From contig NZ_JACKXE010000001.1 in the NCBI RefSeq assembly GCF_014212315.1, positions 1,240,001-1,304,000 on the forward strand: a stretch of DNA of 64,000 bases. Reading direction: 5' to 3'. The notes under the pieces were generated by a model. It did no database searches. It saw nothing but the letters and a program-made list of their open reading frames with translations, and had not been told where the DNA came from. This DNA is from Nocardioides luti. GTDB taxonomy: Bacteria > Actinomycetota > Actinomycetes > Propionibacteriales > Nocardioidaceae. Below are positions 52,335 to 60,501 of this stretch, piece after piece (the stretch's first letter is position 1; the number at the start of each line of letters is the position of its first letter). A program made the position numbers and the translations under genes.

Positions 52335-53837
52335 GTGCCCAGGGTCTCCGAAGCGGTCGACGATACGACCCCCCTCGGCGGCGCGCGCATCGACGTCCCC
52401 GCCCGCATCGGCTGGCTGCTGCGCTGCCACCGAACCGTCGGGGGGCTCTCGCTGCGCCAGATGTCGACGTCCCTGCGCGAGCACGACATCCGGCTGTCCA
52501 GCACCACGCTCGGCCGCATCGAGAGCGAGGGGCAGCGCTCCTCGGCGGCGCTCGACGGGTACGCCGCGGTGCTCGGCCTGCCCGAGGGCGTGCTGCGGGC
52601 CTCGGTGGACTCGATGTGCCGCGCCTTCGGCTACGCCCCCGGGGCGCCGTCGGACTCCGCGGCCCGCTCCCTCGAGGGGTACGGCGCCGCCGTGGACGCC
52701 GTCAGCGACGGGGCGCCGGTCGGCGGCGCCTGGCTCCGCTTCGCCCGCTTCCACGCGGCCCCGAACGGCTTCGGACTGCCCACGGGGTTGATGGATCCCC
52801 TCGTCCGTCGCCTCGTCCACGAGCTGCTCAGGTCCACGACCACCGCGCACATCACGCGGTACGGCGCCCTGCTCGAGCTGCTCGGCAGCCCCTACCGCCC
52901 GCTCGTCGAGACCTTCGTGCGGGCTCAGGTGCTCGCCCCCGGCACCCCGCGGATCGACTGGCTGACCAGCGTTCTCTCGGACGCCCCCACGGCCCCCACG
53001 CTCGCGTGGTGCGCCGGGCTCCTGGACCACGAGGCCGACCACGTCGTCCAGGCCGGCTCCTGGGCCCTGCAGAGCATGCTCGTGGCCGGCGGACTGAGCG
53101 CGGCGGACTGGGCGACCGTCGTCCCCGCCTTCCACCGCGCCTGGCACGACGGGGCCGCCGACCCGGACGTGCGGCGCACCGCCCTGACGCAGCTCTGGCA
53201 GGCCTTCCCCCCGCCCCTGCGGCTCGCCACCGGGCGCACCTGCAACGTCGCGGTCGATCCCGTCCCCACGCCGCACAGCTGGGTGCGGGGGCGCGACAAC
53301 GCGCACTACGAGTGGGCGAGCGCGGTGTCGCGGACCGCCTGCCGCCGGATGTCGCAGTCGGAGGAACCGCTGCTCGAGCGCCTCGTGTTCGAGGCGGCGT
53401 TCGACCCGCGCGGGGTTCGCAAGGTGATCGCCCGGTTCCAGCTGCTGGCCTCCCCGTTCGGCGACACGATCGTGGAGGTGATGCTCGAGTCCGCGGACCG
53501 GGCGCCCGACGCCGAGGCCCGACGCTCGATCCTCCAGGCCGCTGCCTTCCTCCACCGCGGTCAGCCGGTCCGCACGGTCGACCGGCTGCTGGCCTCGGCC
53601 GACGGCCACGACTTCATCGCCGGGCTGACCCTGGCCGGGCAGGCCGGTCTGCGACTGCCGGGGTCGGCCGTCACCCGCGGGCTGTCGGCCGACGGGGCCA
53701 CGGTGCGCAAGACGCTCGGCGCGCTCGGCCAGGCCGAGGACCCGCGGCTCGCCGATCTGGCCACCGGCGAGGCGGACGCCGAGGTCCGTGCCGGGGCCCG
53801 GTGGTGGCGCGAGCACGGCGGCCGGGTCGTCGTCTGA
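52335..53837 (+). CDS. HTH protein with large helical domain (paralogue 2)
   Basis: 500 aa tandem paralogue of the preceding gene, collinear over its whole length: near-identical opening (VPRVSEAVDDTTPL), the same HTH (RIESEGQRSSAALDGYAAVLGL), and matching islands LAWCAGLLD, AGSWALQSMLVAGGL and EEPLLERLVFEAAFDPRGVR. The HTH half is much better conserved than the helical half, suggesting shared or overlapping DNA sites but different sensed signals. GTG start with GAGGAT-N6. Followed by two terminator hairpins. Confidence 0.75.
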   Translation: MPRVSEAVDDTTPLGGARIDVPARIGWLLRCHRTVGGLSLRQMSTSLREHDIRLSSTTLGRIESEGQRSSAALDGYAAVLGLPEGVLRASVDSMCRAFGYAPGAPSDSAARSLEGYGAAVDAVSDGAPVGGAWLRFARFHAAPNGFGLPTGLMDPLVRRLVHELLRSTTTAHITRYGALLELLGSPYRPLVETFVRAQVLAPGTPRIDWLTSVLSDAPTAPTLAWCAGLLDHEADHVVQAGSWALQSMLVAGGLSAADWATVVPAFHRAWHDGAADPDVRRTALTQLWQAFPPPLRLATGRTCNVAVDPVPTPHSWVRGRDNAHYEWASAVSRTACRRMSQSEEPLLERLVFEAAFDPRGVRKVIARFQLLASPFGDTIVEVMLESADRAPDAEARRSILQAAAFLHRGQPVRTVDRLLASADGHDFIAGLTLAGQAGLRLPGSAVTRGLSADGATVRKTLGALGQAEDPRLADLATGEADAEVRAGARWWREHGGRVVV

Positions 53838-53841
53838 CCGC

Positions 53842-53906
53842 CCGCCTGCGCGCTCGGGCGAACGCAGGCGGGGCGGCTGCCTGTCCCCCGCACAGGCAGC
53901 CGCCCC
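53842..53906 (+). terminator. Double terminator hairpin
   Basis: First hairpin: CCGCCTGCG (53842-53850) with CGCAGGCGG (53864-53872). Second: 15-bp perfect stem, GGGGCGGCTGCCTGT (53870-53884) and its complement (53892-53906), loop of 7. The two share three bases, so only one can form fully. Placed right after paralogue 2; the remaining spacer to 54057 shows nothing else. Confidence 0.8.
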
Positions 53907-54057
53907 AGCGCTTCACCGGTGGGACCGGCCTCGCGCGGCGCCCACCCCCGTGCGGCGCCGGCCGACCCCTGCGGCGTGCCACCACGGTACGAAGTCGGCG
54001 GTGTCCGTGCGGCTATGTCCCGAACATCGTCGCGGGCGGGACAACGGGGCGGCGGGA

Positions 54058-55158
54058 TCAGGCGGTGAGCCGGGCGACGGCGGCGGCCACCCGCTCGTCG
54101 GTGGCGGTGAACGCCACCCGGACGTGCCGGTTGCCGGCGCGCCCGTAGAACGACCCGGGCGCGACCAGGATCCCGCGCTCGGCGAGCCAGGCCACGGTGT
54201 CCCAGCAGTCCTCGTCGCGCGTGCACCACAGGTAGAGCGACGCCTCGGAGTGGTCGACGCGGAAGCCCGCGGACTCGAGCGCCGTGCGCAGGACGGCCCG
54301 GCGGGCGGCGTACCGCTCGTGCTGCTCGGCGACGTGCGCGTCGTCGTCGAGCGCGGCCACCATCGCGACCTGCTGGGGCTCGGGCATCTGCAGGCCGAGG
54401 TTCTTGCGGACGGCGAGCAGCTCGCCCACGACGGCGGGGTCGCCGGCGACGAAGGCGCAGCGGTAGCCGGCCAGGTTGGAGCGCTTGGAGAGCGAGTGCA
54501 CGGCGAGGATGCCCTCGTGCGAGCCGCCCGAGACCGAGGGGTGCAGCACCGAGACCGGCTCGGCCTCCCAGGCGCACTCGAGGTAGCACTCGTCGGAGAC
54601 GAGCAGCGTCCCGCGCTCGCGGCACCAGTCGACGACCTTCTTCAGGTGCTCGGGCGGGAGCACCCGTCCGGACGGGTTCGACGGGGAGTTCAGCCAGAGC
54701 AGCGCCGGCGTCTCGGGGCCGAGCGACGTCAGCGAGTCGGTCGCCACCGCGCGGGCGCCGGCGAGGGCGGCGCCGACCTCGTACGTCGGGTAGGCCAGCT
54801 CCGGGTAGGCGACCAGGTCACCGGGGCCGAGGCCCAGGTGGACGGCCATCGACCCGATCAGCTCCTTGGAGCCGATCACGGGGAGCACGCCGTCGAGGCC
54901 GAGCCCGGTGACGCCGTGCCGGCGCGCCAGCCAGTCGATGCAGGCCTGCCGGGTCGCGACCCGGCCGATCGTGACGGGATAGCCGGGCGCGTTCGTCGCG
55001 CCCGCCAGCGCCGCCTGCGCCACGGCGGGCGTGTCGTCGACGGGCGTGCCGACCGAGAGGTCGACGATCCCGTCGGCGTGGGCACGCGCCGTGGCGGCGT
55101 ACGCCGTGAGGTGGTCCCAGGGGAAGTCCGGGAGCCGACTCGAGACCGGTGAGGTCAC
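54058..55158 (-). CDS. dapC: Succinyl-diaminopimelate transaminase
   Basis: 366 aa class I/II aminotransferase, DapC type. LSVGTPVDDTP near the N-terminus, LWLNSPSNPSGRVL, SDECYLEC, the PLP lysine in HSLSKRSNLAGYR, and a C-terminal substrate arginine in RHVRVAFTA. It makes N-succinyl-LL-DAP from the DapD product pathway intermediate using glutamate. GTG overlaps the ferredoxin stop by 4 bp (GTGA); the fdxA-dapC pairing matches mycobacterial fdxC-Rv1178. Confidence 0.94.
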   Translation of the reverse strand: MTSPVSSRLPDFPWDHLTAYAATARAHADGIVDLSVGTPVDDTPAVAQAALAGATNAPGYPVTIGRVATRQACIDWLARRHGVTGLGLDGVLPVIGSKELIGSMAVHLGLGPGDLVAYPELAYPTYEVGAALAGARAVATDSLTSLGPETPALLWLNSPSNPSGRVLPPEHLKKVVDWCRERGTLLVSDECYLECAWEAEPVSVLHPSVSGGSHEGILAVHSLSKRSNLAGYRCAFVAGDPAVVGELLAVRKNLGLQMPEPQQVAMVAALDDDAHVAEQHERYAARRAVLRTALESAGFRVDHSEASLYLWCTRDEDCWDTVAWLAERGILVAPGSFYGRAGNRHVRVAFTATDERVAAAVARLTA

Positions 55159-55481
55159 TCGTCGTGCGGCTGCGGCGGGAGCGCCTCGATCAGGGCGTGG
55201 TCCTTCTCGATGACGCCCATCTTGGCGGCGCCACCCGGCGAGCCCAGGTCGCTGAAGAAGTCGACGTTCGCGGTGTAGTAGTCCTTCCACTGCTCCGGGG
55301 TGTCGTCCTCGTAGAAGATCGCCTCGACCGGGCAGACCGGCTCGCAGGCGCCGCAGTCGACGCACTCGTCGGGGTGGATGTAGAGCATCCGCTTGCCCTC
55401 GTAGATGCAGTCGACGGGGCACTCGTCGACACAGGCGCGGTCCTTGAGGTCGACGCACGGCTGGGCGATGACGTAGGTCAC
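55155..55481 (-). CDS. fdxA: 7Fe ferredoxin
   Basis: 108 aa. N-terminal cluster-binding region with Cys at 9, 17, 21, 25 and 40, 43, 46, 50 in the CxxxxxxxCxxxCxxxC ... CxxCxxCxxxCP pattern, normal for a [3Fe-4S][4Fe-4S] FdxA, followed by the typical acidic DDTPEQWKDYY helix. Single-electron carrier, e.g. for P450s. Strong AGGAGG 6 nt before the GTG, hence a leadered, highly translated mRNA. Confidence 0.95.
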   Translation of the reverse strand: MTYVIAQPCVDLKDRACVDECPVDCIYEGKRMLYIHPDECVDCGACEPVCPVEAIFYEDDTPEQWKDYYTANVDFFSDLGSPGGAAKMGVIEKDHALIEALPPQPHDE

Positions 55482-55535
55482 CAGTTCCTCCTGGAGGTCA
55501 CGCTGAGAGCAAGTGAGGGCGGTCGCGGCACAGCC

Positions 55536-55541
55536 TAGTAT
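55536..55541 (+). promoter_or_regulatory. -10 of GNAT gene
   Basis: TAGTAT, six bases (CCCGAC), GTG start at 55548. Confidence 0.6.
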
Positions 55542-55547
55542 CCCGAC

Positions 55548-56483
55548 GTGCCCCCCTCCCCGGAAGCCCATGGTCTGGGCCCCCACGTCGTCGGTCAGCG
55601 GGTCGTCGTGCGGCGGGTCCTGCCCGGCGAGACCGGCCCCTCGGGCGGCCCGGCGATGACGGACCTGCTCGGCGTGTGCACGGCGTGGGGCGACGGCCGC
55701 TGCGTCGTGCAGCCCGAGTCCGGCGAGCCGGTCACCATCGCGCTGGCCGACGTCGTGTCCGGCAAGCCGGTGCCGCCGCGCCCGCCGGTGCGGCACCGCG
55801 TCTCGCCGCTCGCGGCCCAGACACGGGCACTGGCGCTCTGGCCCGACCTCGAGACCGAGCCGGTCGGCGACTGGCTGCTGCGCCGCTCCCCCACGGCGTC
55901 GGCCCGGCGGGCGAACTCCGTCCTCGCGTTCGAGCCCTCCGGGGTCGAGGGCGACTACGAGCGGGTCGTGGCGTTCTACGCCTCCCGGACCGGGCGGCCG
56001 ATCGCGGCCGTGCTGCCGGAGTCGGCCGAGGACGCGCTCTTCCGCGGGCACGGGTGGGTGCTGGAGAGCCACGACGCCGACACGCTCTTCCAGCTCGCCG
56101 GGGTCGCCCAGGTGCGGCGCGGGCTGCGCGCGGGCGGGTCGGGCTCGCCGGGCTCGTCGGGCTCCGCCGGGGGCTCGGTCGAGGTCCGCGAGGAGGGCGG
56201 CCTCGCCGTGGCCCGGCTCGACGACCGGGCGAGCGGCGTGGCGGCGTACGCCGACGACTGGGTGGGCTTCCGCAGCATCGAGGTGTCCCCCGAGCACCGG
56301 CGTCGGGGGCACGGGCTGGCGATCATGGCGGCGCTGCTCGAGTGGGGCGCCGAGCAGGGCGCGACCACGGCGTACCTCCAGGTGCTGGGCGACAACGTCG
56401 GCGCCCGGGCGTTGTACGAGCGGCTGGGGTTCGCCACGCACCACGCCTACCGCTACCTCGCGCCGGCGTCCGAGCCCGTCTGA
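55548..56483 (+). CDS. GNAT N-acetyltransferase with SH3-like N-domain
   Basis: 311 aa. Residues 1-75 (VVVRRVLPGETGPSGG..., LLGVCTAWGDGRCVVQPESGEPVTI) form a beta-rich SH3-like domain found fused to GNATs in actinobacteria; the C-terminal half has the acetyl-CoA loop SPEHRRRGHGLAIM and the ARALYERLGF motif. A Gly/Ser linker at about 196-207 separates halves of a degenerate tandem GNAT. Substrate unknown. Divergent from fdxA. The 3' end overlaps the DUF389 gene by 31 bp. Confidence 0.87.
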   Translation: MPPSPEAHGLGPHVVGQRVVVRRVLPGETGPSGGPAMTDLLGVCTAWGDGRCVVQPESGEPVTIALADVVSGKPVPPRPPVRHRVSPLAAQTRALALWPDLETEPVGDWLLRRSPTASARRANSVLAFEPSGVEGDYERVVAFYASRTGRPIAAVLPESAEDALFRGHGWVLESHDADTLFQLAGVAQVRRGLRAGGSGSPGSSGSAGGSVEVREEGGLAVARLDDRASGVAAYADDWVGFRSIEVSPEHRRRGHGLAIMAALLEWGAEQGATTAYLQVLGDNVGARALYERLGFATHHAYRYLAPASEPV

Positions 56484-57475
56484 CGCCGCTGGCCTCGCTG
56501 GCCGGTGGTGCCCGGGTGCGGTCCGCGCCAGCCGGGCAGCCGCTCCGAGCGGACCGTCAGCGTCGGCCAGAGCACCCGGACCAGGGCCAGGACGACCGCG
56601 CCCGAGACGACCATGCCGGCGACGTTGAGGCCCAGCTGCTCCAGCGAGCCGACGATCTCGTGCTGCTGCCAGAGCGCGAGCCCGAGCGCCAGGTTGCCGG
56701 CGGCCGGCACCGTCGTCACGCTGATGAAGACGCCCACCATCGTCGCGGTCTTCTCGATCGCCATCGCCAGCACGCCCGCCGCGCCGGCCACGATCGCGAC
56801 CACGAAGGACCAGACGTCCGGGTGCCAGATGAAGCCGGTGTTGGGTCGCGCCTTCGTGATCATGGTCGCGTCGACCAGGCCCCCGGCGCGGGCCAGGAGC
56901 GCCAGCACGGCGACCACCGCGACCGCGAAGGCAAAGCTGAGCACGAGCAGCCGCAGGCTGCGCCCGACCAGCCGCCACCGGCCGAGCACGATCCCGGCCG
57001 AGACGGCGGCGACCGCGCTGAACTCCGGGCCGACGACCATCGCGCCCACCACGAGGATCGCCGAGTCGGTGACGACCGCGATCGCGGCCAGCACGACCGC
57101 CAGGACGAGGAACACGTGGAAGCTGACCGTCGGCGTACCGCCGTCCTCCGCCTTGGCCTCGACCGCCTCCCAGATCACCGCGTCCTCCGGATGACCCGGC
57201 GCGACCGCCTCGAGGTGGTCGGCCCGCGCGAACGGCGTGCTGATCGGCGTCGTGACCACGATGCCGCCCCGCTCGTCGAGGCCGGTCCCGTTCAGCTCGC
57301 CGAGCAGCACCCCGGCCTTCTCCCGCGCCACGTCGCACTCGACGAGGTCCCCGGCCGGGTCCAGGCACGCCCCCCGCTGGACGGTCACGTTCGTCGTCCA
57401 CTCGCGGTCGACGAGGAGCGTCTCGACCGTCCGGGTCAGGTCCTCGGGCACGGTCAGGCGGAAGTGGACGAGCAC
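56453..57475 (-). CDS. DUF389 membrane protein
   Basis: 340 aa. N-terminal cytoplasmic domain of about 115 aa (VLVHFRLTVPEDLTRTVETLL) followed by six or so transmembrane helices containing the DUF389 hallmarks DSAILVVGAMVVGPEFSAVAA and FISVTTVPAAGNLALG. Function of the family is not established. GTG at 57475 is preceded by TACGCT-N6; the frame stays open to 57766 through the repeat cluster but that stretch is not protein-like. Confidence 0.9.
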   Translation of the reverse strand: MLVHFRLTVPEDLTRTVETLLVDREWTTNVTVQRGACLDPAGDLVECDVAREKAGVLLGELNGTGLDERGGIVVTTPISTPFARADHLEAVAPGHPEDAVIWEAVEAKAEDGGTPTVSFHVFLVLAVVLAAIAVVTDSAILVVGAMVVGPEFSAVAAVSAGIVLGRWRLVGRSLRLLVLSFAFAVAVVAVLALLARAGGLVDATMITKARPNTGFIWHPDVWSFVVAIVAGAAGVLAMAIEKTATMVGVFISVTTVPAAGNLALGLALWQQHEIVGSLEQLGLNVAGMVVSGAVVLALVRVLWPTLTVRSERLPGWRGPHPGTTGQRGQRRQTGSDAGAR

Positions 57476-57481
57476 GGCGTC

Positions 57482-57487
57482 AGCGTA
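57482..57487 (-). promoter_or_regulatory. -10 of DUF389 gene
   Basis: TACGCT, six bases (GACGCC), GTG start at 57475. The repeat cluster begins about 50 bp upstream, in the position of an operator or activator array. Confidence 0.55.
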
Positions 57488-57533
57488 CGGCGGCGGCGGG
57501 CTCTCGGGGTCGTGCGCGTGCCCCTGCGTCGGG

Positions 57534-57780
57534 GTGCGGTTCGTGACCGATCGTGAAACGGGATTCGCGGTTGGTGACCAAACCGCAATCTCGGAGGCCC
57601 TTCGGCGTGCGGTTCGTGACCAATCGCGAGATCGGCAACAGGTTTGGTCAGAAACCGCAGGTTTCGCGGAGATTTTCTGCGGTTGGTGACCAAACGTGAA
57701 TTCGGATCCGCGGTTGGTGACCAAACCGCAATCCGACGGCCGCGAAAACCTGCGGTTTCTGACCAAACCCGGAGAATCCT
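57534..57780. repeat. Seven-copy GCGGTT/ACCAAA repeat cluster
   Basis: Direct copies of GCGGTTxGTGACCAA begin at 57536, 57567, 57609, 57679, 57710 and 57752 (the last reads GCGGTTTCTGACCAAA), with an inverted copy ending at 57658. Copies 2 and 5 extend to GCGGTTGGTGACCAAACCGC, a near-palindrome with GCGGTT/AACCGC arms. The spacings 31-42 repeat, giving a 143-bp period; the first 90 bp of the two periods match at 67 of 90 positions by hand count. Base composition is clearly less GC-rich than flanking DNA. Non-coding. Confidence 0.9.
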
Positions 57781-57816
57781 CCCGAAACCCGCTGTCGCCG
57801 ACGCCGGACGGTTGCC

Positions 57817-57822
57817 TACGAT
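57817..57822 (+). promoter_or_regulatory. -10 of aspS T-box leader
   Basis: TACGAT, placing the RNA start near 57829 and giving a leader of roughly 170 nt. The -35 is weak (GTCGCC or TGTCGC at 17-18 bp). Confidence 0.5.
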
Positions 57823-57828
57823 GTCCCC

Positions 57829-58001
57829 GGCGGCGCGAGGCCTGACACCCCTCATGACAGCGGCCCCCGCGCGTCCGGCGTCACCGACGAGAGGCCGGCG
57901 CCCTGCCAGCAGCACCGACAGGGTTCCCGGCGAAGGTGTGGTGGCACCGCGACCTTGCCCCCGCCCACACCTCCAGGGCCACATCACTCCTGGAGGTCAC
58001 C
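57829..58001 (+). promoter_or_regulatory. T-box riboswitch leader of archaeal-type aspS
   Basis: T-box core GGTGGCACCGCG at 57940-57951. Hand folding gives a textbook antisequestor: A1 GGTGTGG (57935-57941) with CCACACC (57965-57971), 7-nt bulge TGGCACC (57942-57948), A2 GCG (57949-57951) with CGC (57962-57964). TGGC pairs with GCCA, fitting discriminator G73 of tRNA-Asp (and tRNA-Asn). A short Stem I (57833-57872) has GAC, an Asp codon, on its 3' side at 57856-57858. The competing sequestor ACCTCCAGG (57969-57977) with CCTGGAGGT (57989-57997) buries the ribosome site and shares bases 57969-57971 with A1, so the output should be translational. Confidence 0.85.
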
Positions 58002-59315
58002 ATGGTTCCACCACGCCCGTCAGCCGTCGCGCCCCGCACCCTCGCCGCGGACCTCACCCGGGCCACGCCCGGCTCACCCGTCCGGCTGCAGGGCTGGGTG
58101 CACCGGCGCCGCGAGCTCGCGGCGCTGACGTTCCTCGTCGTCCGCGACCGCACGGGACTCGCCCAGGTCGTGGTGAAGGACGGCCCCGACGGACGGCCCG
58201 CGGTGCCGCCGGAGGAGACCACCGTCGAGGTGGTCGGGACCGCGACCGCGAACCCGCAGGCACCCGGTGGCGTCGAGATCACGGACCCCGTGATCACCGC
58301 CCTCACCGAGCCCGCCGCCACGCCGCCGGTCGAGCTCTGGCGGCCGAGCCTCAACGCCTCCCTGCCGACCCTGCTCGACCACGCCCCCGTGACCTGGCGG
58401 CACCCGGCGCAGCGGGCGAAGTGGGAGCTCGCGGCGGCCTCGCTGCGCGGCTTCCGGGCGACGCTCGACGCGGCCGGCTTCACCGAGATCCAGACGCCGA
58501 AGTTCGTCGCGTCCGCCACCGAGTCCGGGGCGAACGTCTTCGAGGTCGACTACTTCGGCCGGCCGGCGTACCTCGCCCAGAGCCCGCAGTTCTACAAGCA
58601 GCAGATGGTCGGCGTCTTCGAGCGCGTCTACGAGGTCGGTCCGGTCTTCCGCGCCGAGCCGCACGACACGGTCCGGCACCTGGCGGAGTACGTCTCCCTC
58701 GACGCCGAGCTCGGCTTCGTCGAGGACCACCGCGACGTGCTCCGGGTGCTGCGCGACGTGGTCGCGGGCATGGTCACCGCGATCCACGAGTACGCCGGCG
58801 GCGCGGTCGCCCTGACCGGCGCGCGGGTGCCGGTGGTGCCCGAGGAGATCCCGGTCCTGCACTTCCGCGACGCCCTGGCCCTGGTCGGCGCGCCAGAGGA
58901 CGAGCCCGACCTGGCGCCCGAGCACGAGCGCGCGCTCGGCGCCTGGGCGCTGGAGGAGCACGGCAGCGACTTCCTCGCCGTCGAGGGCTACCCGATGGCG
59001 AAGCGGCCGTTCTACACGCACCCGCAGCCGGACGACCCGCGCTGGAGCAACAGCTTCGACCTGCTCTTCCGCGGGCTGGAGCTGGTCACCGGCGGTCAGC
59101 GGCTGCACCGCCCGTCGGCGTACGACGAGGCGATCCGCGCCCGCGGCGAGGACCCGGCGACGTACGCCGCCTACCTCCAGTCGTTCGAGCACGGGATGCC
59201 GCCGCACGGCGGCTTCGCCATCGGGCTCGAGCGCTGGACGGCGCGCCTGGTGGAGGCGACCAACGTGCGCGAGGTCACCCTCTTCCCGCGCGACCTGCAC
59301 CGCCTGACGCCCTGA
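58002..59315 (+). CDS. aspS: Archaeal-type aspartyl-tRNA synthetase (AspRS2)
   Basis: 437 aa class IIb synthetase: OB-fold anticodon domain (VRLQGWVHRRRELAALTFLVVRD), then class II motif 1 region, motif 2 around FRAEPHDTVRHLAEYVSLDAELGF and motif 3 GGFAIGLERW. Length and sequence are of the archaeal/eukaryotic AspRS type, lacking the GAD insertion of standard bacterial AspRS, so it is probably acquired by transfer and either non-discriminating (Asp-tRNA-Asn) or a second AspRS. An AsnRS is the main alternative. GGAGG lies 5 nt before the ATG and within the T-box sequestor. Confidence 0.88.
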   Translation: MVPPRPSAVAPRTLAADLTRATPGSPVRLQGWVHRRRELAALTFLVVRDRTGLAQVVVKDGPDGRPAVPPEETTVEVVGTATANPQAPGGVEITDPVITALTEPAATPPVELWRPSLNASLPTLLDHAPVTWRHPAQRAKWELAAASLRGFRATLDAAGFTEIQTPKFVASATESGANVFEVDYFGRPAYLAQSPQFYKQQMVGVFERVYEVGPVFRAEPHDTVRHLAEYVSLDAELGFVEDHRDVLRVLRDVVAGMVTAIHEYAGGAVALTGARVPVVPEEIPVLHFRDALALVGAPEDEPDLAPEHERALGAWALEEHGSDFLAVEGYPMAKRPFYTHPQPDDPRWSNSFDLLFRGLELVTGGQRLHRPSAYDEAIRARGEDPATYAAYLQSFEHGMPPHGGFAIGLERWTARLVEATNVREVTLFPRDLHRLTP

Positions 59316-59344
59316 CCCGGCCCCGGCGCGACGCGGCGCGGCCA

Positions 59345-59373
59345 TTCGACTAAGGCGTGTTTCTTAGTATGGT
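59345..59373 (+). promoter_or_regulatory. Promoter of sulfite oxidase gene
   Basis: TTCGAC (59345-59350), 17-bp spacer, TATGGT (59368-59373), then six bases to the ATG at 59380: the most complete -35/-10 pair seen here and again leaderless. A second -10-like TAGTAT overlaps at 59365-59370. Confidence 0.6.
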
Positions 59374-59379
59374 TACAGC

Positions 59380-60501
59380 ATGCTTCGCGACCGCCACGAC
59401 CGACCTGTCGACGGTGGGGACTGGTTCATCCAGCACGGCACCGACGTCGAGACCCGCTGGAACGCCGACGTCCCGCACCTGACGCCCACCGACCACTTCT
59501 TCGTCCGCAACCACACCGAGCCGCCGCACGTCGACCCCGAGACCTGGCGGCTCGTGGTCAGCGGCGACGGAGTGGTCGGTGAGACGTCGTACTCCCTCGA
59601 CGACCTGAAGTCGTTCACCAGCCACACCTACGAGCGCGCCCTCGAGTGCACCGGCAACGGCCGCAGCCTCTTCGGCAGCCAGCAGGGCACCGAGCGCCCG
59701 GGCACCCAGTGGCAGATGGGCGCCATCGGCGTCGCGCGCTGGACCGGCGTCCCGCTGCGCACCGTGCTCCGCCACGCCGGCCTCACCGGCGACGCCGTCC
59801 AGGTGATGCCGGTCGGCCTCGACGCGCGGTACGTCGACGACGGCATCGACCACGGTCACGTGCGGCGTCCGCTGCCGATCGGGAAGGCCCTCGACGACAC
59901 GCTCGTGGCCTGGGAGATGAACGGCGAGCCGCTGCCCCTCGACCACGGCTTCCCCGTGCGCCTCGTCGTGCCGGGGTGGGTCGGGATCGCCAGCATCAAG
60001 TGGCTGGGCGAGCTGCAGGTGACGACCTCGGTCGTCGACTCCCCGTGGAACACGCGGTGGTACCGCATGCACGGCGAGGGCTGGAGCGGCGACGCCGCCG
60101 TCCTCGACCGGATGCCGCCCAAGAGCATCGTCGACGTGACCGGCGACCCCGAGGTCGGCCGGATGGCCGTCCTGCGCGGCCGCGCCTGGTCCGGCGAGGC
60201 CACGATCCGCATGGTCGAGGTCAGCACCGACGGCGGGCGGACCTGGGAGGAGGCCAGCCTCACCGGCTCCAACGAGCCGTCGAGCTGGGTCGAGTGGGAG
60301 CACCCGTGGACGCCCGTCGCGAGCGGTGAGCAGGTGCTCGTCACGCGCGCGACCGACAGCCTGGGCCGCACCCAGCCCGAGGTCGCCGCGGACAACGACG
60401 ACGGCTACTTCTTCGGCGCCGCCGTGCGGCACCGGGTCACGGTCCGTGCCGAGGTCAGCACGCCGGCCGGAGCGTCGGGTCGGCCGGCCCCCGTCGGCTG
60501 A
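59380..60501 (+). CDS. Sulfite oxidase-family molybdoenzyme
   Basis: 373 aa: Mo-cofactor domain with the ligand Cys90 in LECTGNGRS and supporting residues in GLDARYVDDGIDHGH and VRLVVPGWVGIASIKWLGEL, then the C-terminal Mo-co dimerisation domain (VDVTGDPEVG..., STDGGRTWEEA). No signal peptide and no fused haem domain, so it is presumably cytosolic and uses a separate electron acceptor. Oxidises sulfite to sulfate or a related substrate. The 3' end overlaps the convergent lipase gene by 47 bp. Confidence 0.92.
   Translation: MLRDRHDRPVDGGDWFIQHGTDVETRWNADVPHLTPTDHFFVRNHTEPPHVDPETWRLVVSGDGVVGETSYSLDDLKSFTSHTYERALECTGNGRSLFGSQQGTERPGTQWQMGAIGVARWTGVPLRTVLRHAGLTGDAVQVMPVGLDARYVDDGIDHGHVRRPLPIGKALDDTLVAWEMNGEPLPLDHGFPVRLVVPGWVGIASIKWLGELQVTTSVVDSPWNTRWYRMHGEGWSGDAAVLDRMPPKSIVDVTGDPEVGRMAVLRGRAWSGEATIRMVEVSTDGGRTWEEASLTGSNEPSSWVEWEHPWTPVASGEQVLVTRATDSLGRTQPEVAADNDDGYFFGAAVRHRVTVRAEVSTPAGASGRPAPVG

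Noticed and set aside
57534..57780. Possible CRISPR array or coding extension of the DUF389 gene
   Set aside because: Repeats are short, degenerate and irregularly spaced with one inverted, so not CRISPR. The DUF389 frame is open through it but translates to a low-complexity, family-unlike sequence, and a good start with a -10 exists at 57475.
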